Assembly (NCBI GenBank): GCA_965223305.1
Contig: CBDCWT010000002.1
Coordinates: 1 to 32,745 of the forward strand
Reading direction: 5' to 3'
Length of the DNA: 32,745 nt
From: CBDCWT01 sp965223305
GTDB lineage: Bacteria > Planctomycetota > Planctomycetia > Pirellulales > Pirellulaceae
Made by a program: the position numbers and the translations under genes. The notes under the pieces were generated by a model that worked only from the letters and a program-made list of their open reading frames with translations, was not told the origin of the DNA and searched no databases. Shown here one piece after another: positions 32,655 through 32,745 of the stretch. Position 1 is the first letter of the stretch. Each line of letters starts with the position of its first letter.

Positions 32655-32745
32655 ATGCCCCCAACCACCGGCCAGCAACACGGCGCGACCGCGACACCGA
32701 CACCGGACATCCCCACACCCACTCACGCCGAGCAGGCCCGCACCC
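32655..32745 (+). CDS. Possible gene start, runs off right edge
   Basis: ATG 32655 lies 25 bp after the amidase stop, with GAGG eight bases upstream, and stays open to the window end. The peptide is low-complexity Thr/Pro (MPPTTGQQHGATATPTPDIP), like a disordered linker or N-terminal tail. Too short to name. Confidence 0.25.
   Translation, partial: MPPTTGQQHGATATPTPDIPTPTHAEQART

Noticed and set aside
1..32745. CRISPR array
   Set aside because: No series of evenly spaced identical repeats with unique spacers; the only regular array is the four IS21 terminal repeats.

Overview
The window looks like a soil or sediment bacterium of the Acidobacteriota, or a phylum with similar content. The main evidence is two copies of the MacB/FtsX-type 'acidobacterial duplicated orphan permease' (ADOP). 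One is a fragment at the left edge. The other is a whole gene with a PadR regulator directly upstream. High GC, a secreted DUF4331 protein, a sialidase-like secreted glycosidase and a Tat-type amidase fit but do not prove this. All names come from reading protein motifs; no database was searched.

Layout. 1-190: ADOP fragment. 423-499: tRNA-Val(UAC). 617-4308: a decayed integrative element, with a frameshifted tyrosine integrase, a frameshifted excisionase-like HTH gene, and an intact coupled pair (a winged-helix, replication-relaxation-like protein and a partner). 5099-5773: membrane protein. 6321-15655: a 9.3 kb IS21-family element. 15990-19425: HU/IHF remnant, ADOP permease and PadR regulator, all on the minus strand. 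19500-22804: an IS1634-type element abutting a truncated IS4-type element, which itself truncates a small secreted-protein gene. 23296-32745: cargo or chromosomal genes (CPBP protease, membrane protein, VOC protein, DUF4331, DUF3124, sialidase, amidase), with a dead REP-associated transposase and REP-like hairpins.

The most striking object is the IS21 element. Its istA and istB are each interrupted by a different serine-recombinase element. Element 1 lies in istA just before the catalytic Glu motif. Element 2 lies in the Walker A loop of istB. Removing either one rejoins the reading frame exactly. The flanks do not match, however: the outer halves (istA 5', istB 3', both termini) are of one IS21 subfamily, and the inner halves (istA 3', istB 5') are of another. 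The element is therefore a mosaic whose swap junctions coincide with the two recombinase elements. This suggests the elements home to the most conserved codons of IS21 genes and act as exchange points between IS21 lineages.

A second general feature is that many otherwise normal genes carry single-base frameshifts, several in G or C runs, whereas the two recombinases and the IS1634 transposase are open throughout. Uncorrected long-read assembly errors are a serious alternative to true gene decay, so 'pseudogene' here means 'frame broken in this sequence'.
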